Shown one piece after another: positions 15,732-16,978 of a stretch of DNA of 16,978 nucleotides (positions are counted from its first letter, which is position 1; every line of letters starts with the position of its first letter). Location: the NCBI GenBank assembly GCA_002715405.1, contig PAZD01000046.1, positions 9,534 through 26,511 on the forward strand, written 5' to 3'. The stretch comes from Acidimicrobiaceae bacterium. GTDB taxonomy: Bacteria; Actinomycetota; Acidimicrobiia; Acidimicrobiales; UBA8592. The notes beneath the pieces were generated by a model. That model searched no databases. It was not told the DNA's origin and saw only the letters and a program-made list of their open reading frames with translations. Made by a program: the position numbers and the translations under genes.

Positions 15732-16427
15732 CTATCCGTTGCCCTCAACAGATAGAGGAGATCCAACGTTTTGATCTGATTGCGGGTTTTCACAGCTGAG
15801 GATAGCTAGAGATCCAAAGTCTAAATCAGGGAGTTCGTCAGCTCTGGCCCATAACTGTATAAGAGGTGAAGAAGGGTCACGAAAAGCTATCCAAGTTCCT
15901 GCTGCATTTTTCCCCTCAAGAAATGCTTGTGATGGGGGTTGGATTTCATTTACAGGTATTGAATCTCCAGCGCATGCATAGACCATAACGGAAAGGACCT
16001 CCTCTTCTTTTTGAGAGGGATCAACTATTGTAGGCTCATTTTGGTCATCAAATTTCTCGAAAAGGTATACGGCTAGGAGAACAACTCCACCAAGAATCAG
16101 AAGAGAAATGAGGCCGCCAACAATGACTCTTGGCCAATCAGTTCCGAGGTAGTAATCGTTGGGGTGGTAGTAGCTAGAAGGGCTTCTCCGTGATTGTCTC
16201 GGGGGTGGAGGAGGGGGAGGAGTACTTTGAGGGGGCAATGGAGGTAACTTTTCAGCGTTGTTCGGCTGTGATGGGAATAGATCTTGTGGGTTTTCCGATG
16301 ATGGGAGAAAATCAAAATCTACTTCTCCCGCTGGTTCTTCGTGAGATTCTGGAAACAGACTTTCTGGAGAGTCGTTGTCCGGTTTTCTTTCACTCCCTGC
16401 TGGTTCTTGATCATTGTCACTATTCAT
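15732..16427 (-). CDS. Pro-rich single-pass membrane protein, SH3-like extracellular end (unknown function)
   Basis: A 231-residue protein I do not recognise. Residues 1-98 are acidic, then Pro-rich (a run of prolines at 69-76) with a short basic patch (QSRRS) and Tyr/Asn-rich YYHPNDYYLGTDWP, as in many actinobacterial membrane proteins with a cytoplasmic disordered arm. One transmembrane helix follows (about 100-123). The outer part (124-231) has a compact segment from about 145 to 212 (SVMVYACAGD to LAILSC) with a WIAF/WARADEL pattern that hints at a bacterial SH3-like barrel; C152 and C212 could form a disulfide. The ATG at 16427 is fixed by an in-frame TGA just upstream; no ribosome site is evident. 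It lies between greA and leuC on the same strand and may share their transcript. Confidence 0.68.
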   Translation of the reverse strand: MNSDNDQEPAGSERKPDNDSPESLFPESHEEPAGEVDFDFLPSSENPQDLFPSQPNNAEKLPPLPPQSTPPPPPPPRQSRRSPSSYYHPNDYYLGTDWPRVIVGGLISLLILGGVVLLAVYLFEKFDDQNEPTIVDPSQKEEEVLSVMVYACAGDSIPVNEIQPPSQAFLEGKNAAGTWIAFRDPSSPLIQLWARADELPDLDFGSLAILSCENPQSDQNVGSPLSVEGNG

Positions 16428-16517
16428 ATTTCATAAGTCTTGCCGAAAAACATGCCTAGTGGATTCATAGTTTTCCTAATTAATCGCTCGAATTGGGTTT
16501 AGTAACGCAAGCGTGTA
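16428..16517. other. Gap between greA and the membrane-protein gene
   Basis: 90 bp, AT-rich at 16475-16490. The minus strand contains a short CGC-AA-GCG hairpin near the greA stop (about 16506-16513) without a convincing T-run. A promoter for the downstream genes could lie here but no hexamer pair is clear. Confidence 0.3.
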
Positions 16518-16978
16518 TTAATCGATAGATGTTACTTTGACCTCTAGAGTTCCTCCAGGGGCCTCGTAGGTAACTAAATCACCGATTTTTGCTCCGACCA
16601 AAGCTTCACCTAGTGGTGATGTGGGGGATATCACATCTACGTCATCCACACGTTCTTCGATAGATCCAATAAGGTACTTTTCAGATTCGTCATCGCCCGC
16701 ATAGCAGATAGAAACGACTGACCCTGCCTGAACAGTGTCTCCTCCAGAAACTTCGTCAACGATCTCAGCATTTTCTAGGATCGACGACAGGTGAGCTATT
16801 CGGCCTTCCATTTTCCCTTGTTCTTCCTTAGCAGCGTGGTAATCGCCATTTTCTGAAAGATCCCCTAATTCTCGAGCTGTTTCGATTTTCCGAGCTATGT
16901 CTATTCTTCCAACGGTCGTCAAGTGGGTGTATTCATCGTTAAGTCTGTCAAATGCTGCCTGTGAGAGTTGTTGAGTTT
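16518..16978 (-). CDS. greA: Transcript cleavage factor GreA, 5' end outside window
   Basis: GreA enters the RNA polymerase secondary channel and stimulates cleavage of backtracked RNA. The frame stays open to the window edge, where the residues LSQAAFDRLNDEYTHL continue the family's N-terminal coiled coil, so the TTG at 16922 is an internal leucine and not the start; only a few N-terminal residues are missing. The coiled-coil tip carries the functional acidic pair within ARELGDLSENGDYHAAKEEQ, and the C-terminal FKBP-like domain is complete (for example ISPTSPLGEALVGAKIGDLV, the usual segment before the last strands). It ends in the common LEVKVTSID style. It probably leads the transcript that includes the membrane protein and leuCD. 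Confidence 0.93.
   Translation of the reverse strand, partial: TQQLSQAAFDRLNDEYTHLTTVGRIDIARKIETARELGDLSENGDYHAAKEEQGKMEGRIAHLSSILENAEIVDEVSGGDTVQAGSVVSICYAGDDESEKYLIGSIEERVDDVDVISPTSPLGEALVGAKIGDLVTYEAPGGTLEVKVTSID

Noticed and set aside
16518..16922. greA starting at TTG 16922
   Set aside because: The frame continues upstream to the window edge with family-conserved coiled-coil residues, so the TTG is internal and the gene is truncated by the window.
1..16978. A new defence, mobile or biosynthetic gene system
   Set aside because: No transposase, integrase, nuclease, toxin-antitoxin pair, direct-repeat array or clustered unknown genes were seen; nearly every gene is a known metabolic or housekeeping type in small separate units.

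Overview
The window reads as ordinary chromosomal DNA from a bacterium, most likely an actinomycete (Actinomycetota) of moderate GC, perhaps an acidimicrobial lineage. The clues are an actinobacterial-type phosphoserine aminotransferase, a long serA with a C-terminal ACT domain, a small membrane protein with a 'sunset'-like C-terminus, an acyl-CoA ligase / CoA-transferase cluster, and a Pro-rich single-pass membrane protein. The taxonomic call is inference from protein style, not from a marker gene. No rRNA, tRNA, insertion sequence, phage gene or CRISPR array was seen, and coding density is very high.

Layout. (1) 1-2068: a minus-strand pair (a conserved 102-residue protein of unknown function, then an acyl-CoA ligase cut by the window edge) diverges from a plus-strand family III CoA-transferase-like protein. 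(2) 2091-3763, minus: serC followed by a YqgE/AlgH-family gene, which appears to start at a CTG overlapping the serC stop. (3) 3905-7047, plus: an aspartate-type aminotransferase (TTG start) followed 5 bp later by an S9 serine peptidase. (4) 7052-9067, minus: an amidohydrolase followed by a TesB-like acyl-CoA thioesterase. (5) 9190-10773, plus: serA, meeting a convergent small membrane protein (10777-11166). (6) 11167-11305: a gene-free stretch holding tandem hairpins, one a perfect 28-bp palindrome. (7) 11306-13597, minus: a large lipoprotein with a beta-propeller domain. (8) 13691-16978, minus: greA (5' end cut by the window), a Pro-rich membrane protein, leuC and leuD, probably read in that order.

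Function. Much of the window is amino-acid biosynthesis: serA and serC provide two of the three steps of the phosphorylated serine pathway, leuC and leuD form isopropylmalate isomerase, and the aminotransferase makes aspartate or a related amino acid. The rest is acyl-CoA chemistry (ligase, CoA-transferase, thioesterase), peptide turnover (S9 peptidase), transcript-cleavage factor GreA and three envelope proteins. I found no convincing new defence, mobile or biosynthetic system. The best items for a second look are the swapped half-domain order in the CoA-transferase-like protein, the probable CTG start of yqgE, the palindrome / possible small RNA at 11225-11300, and the uncharacterised envelope proteins.
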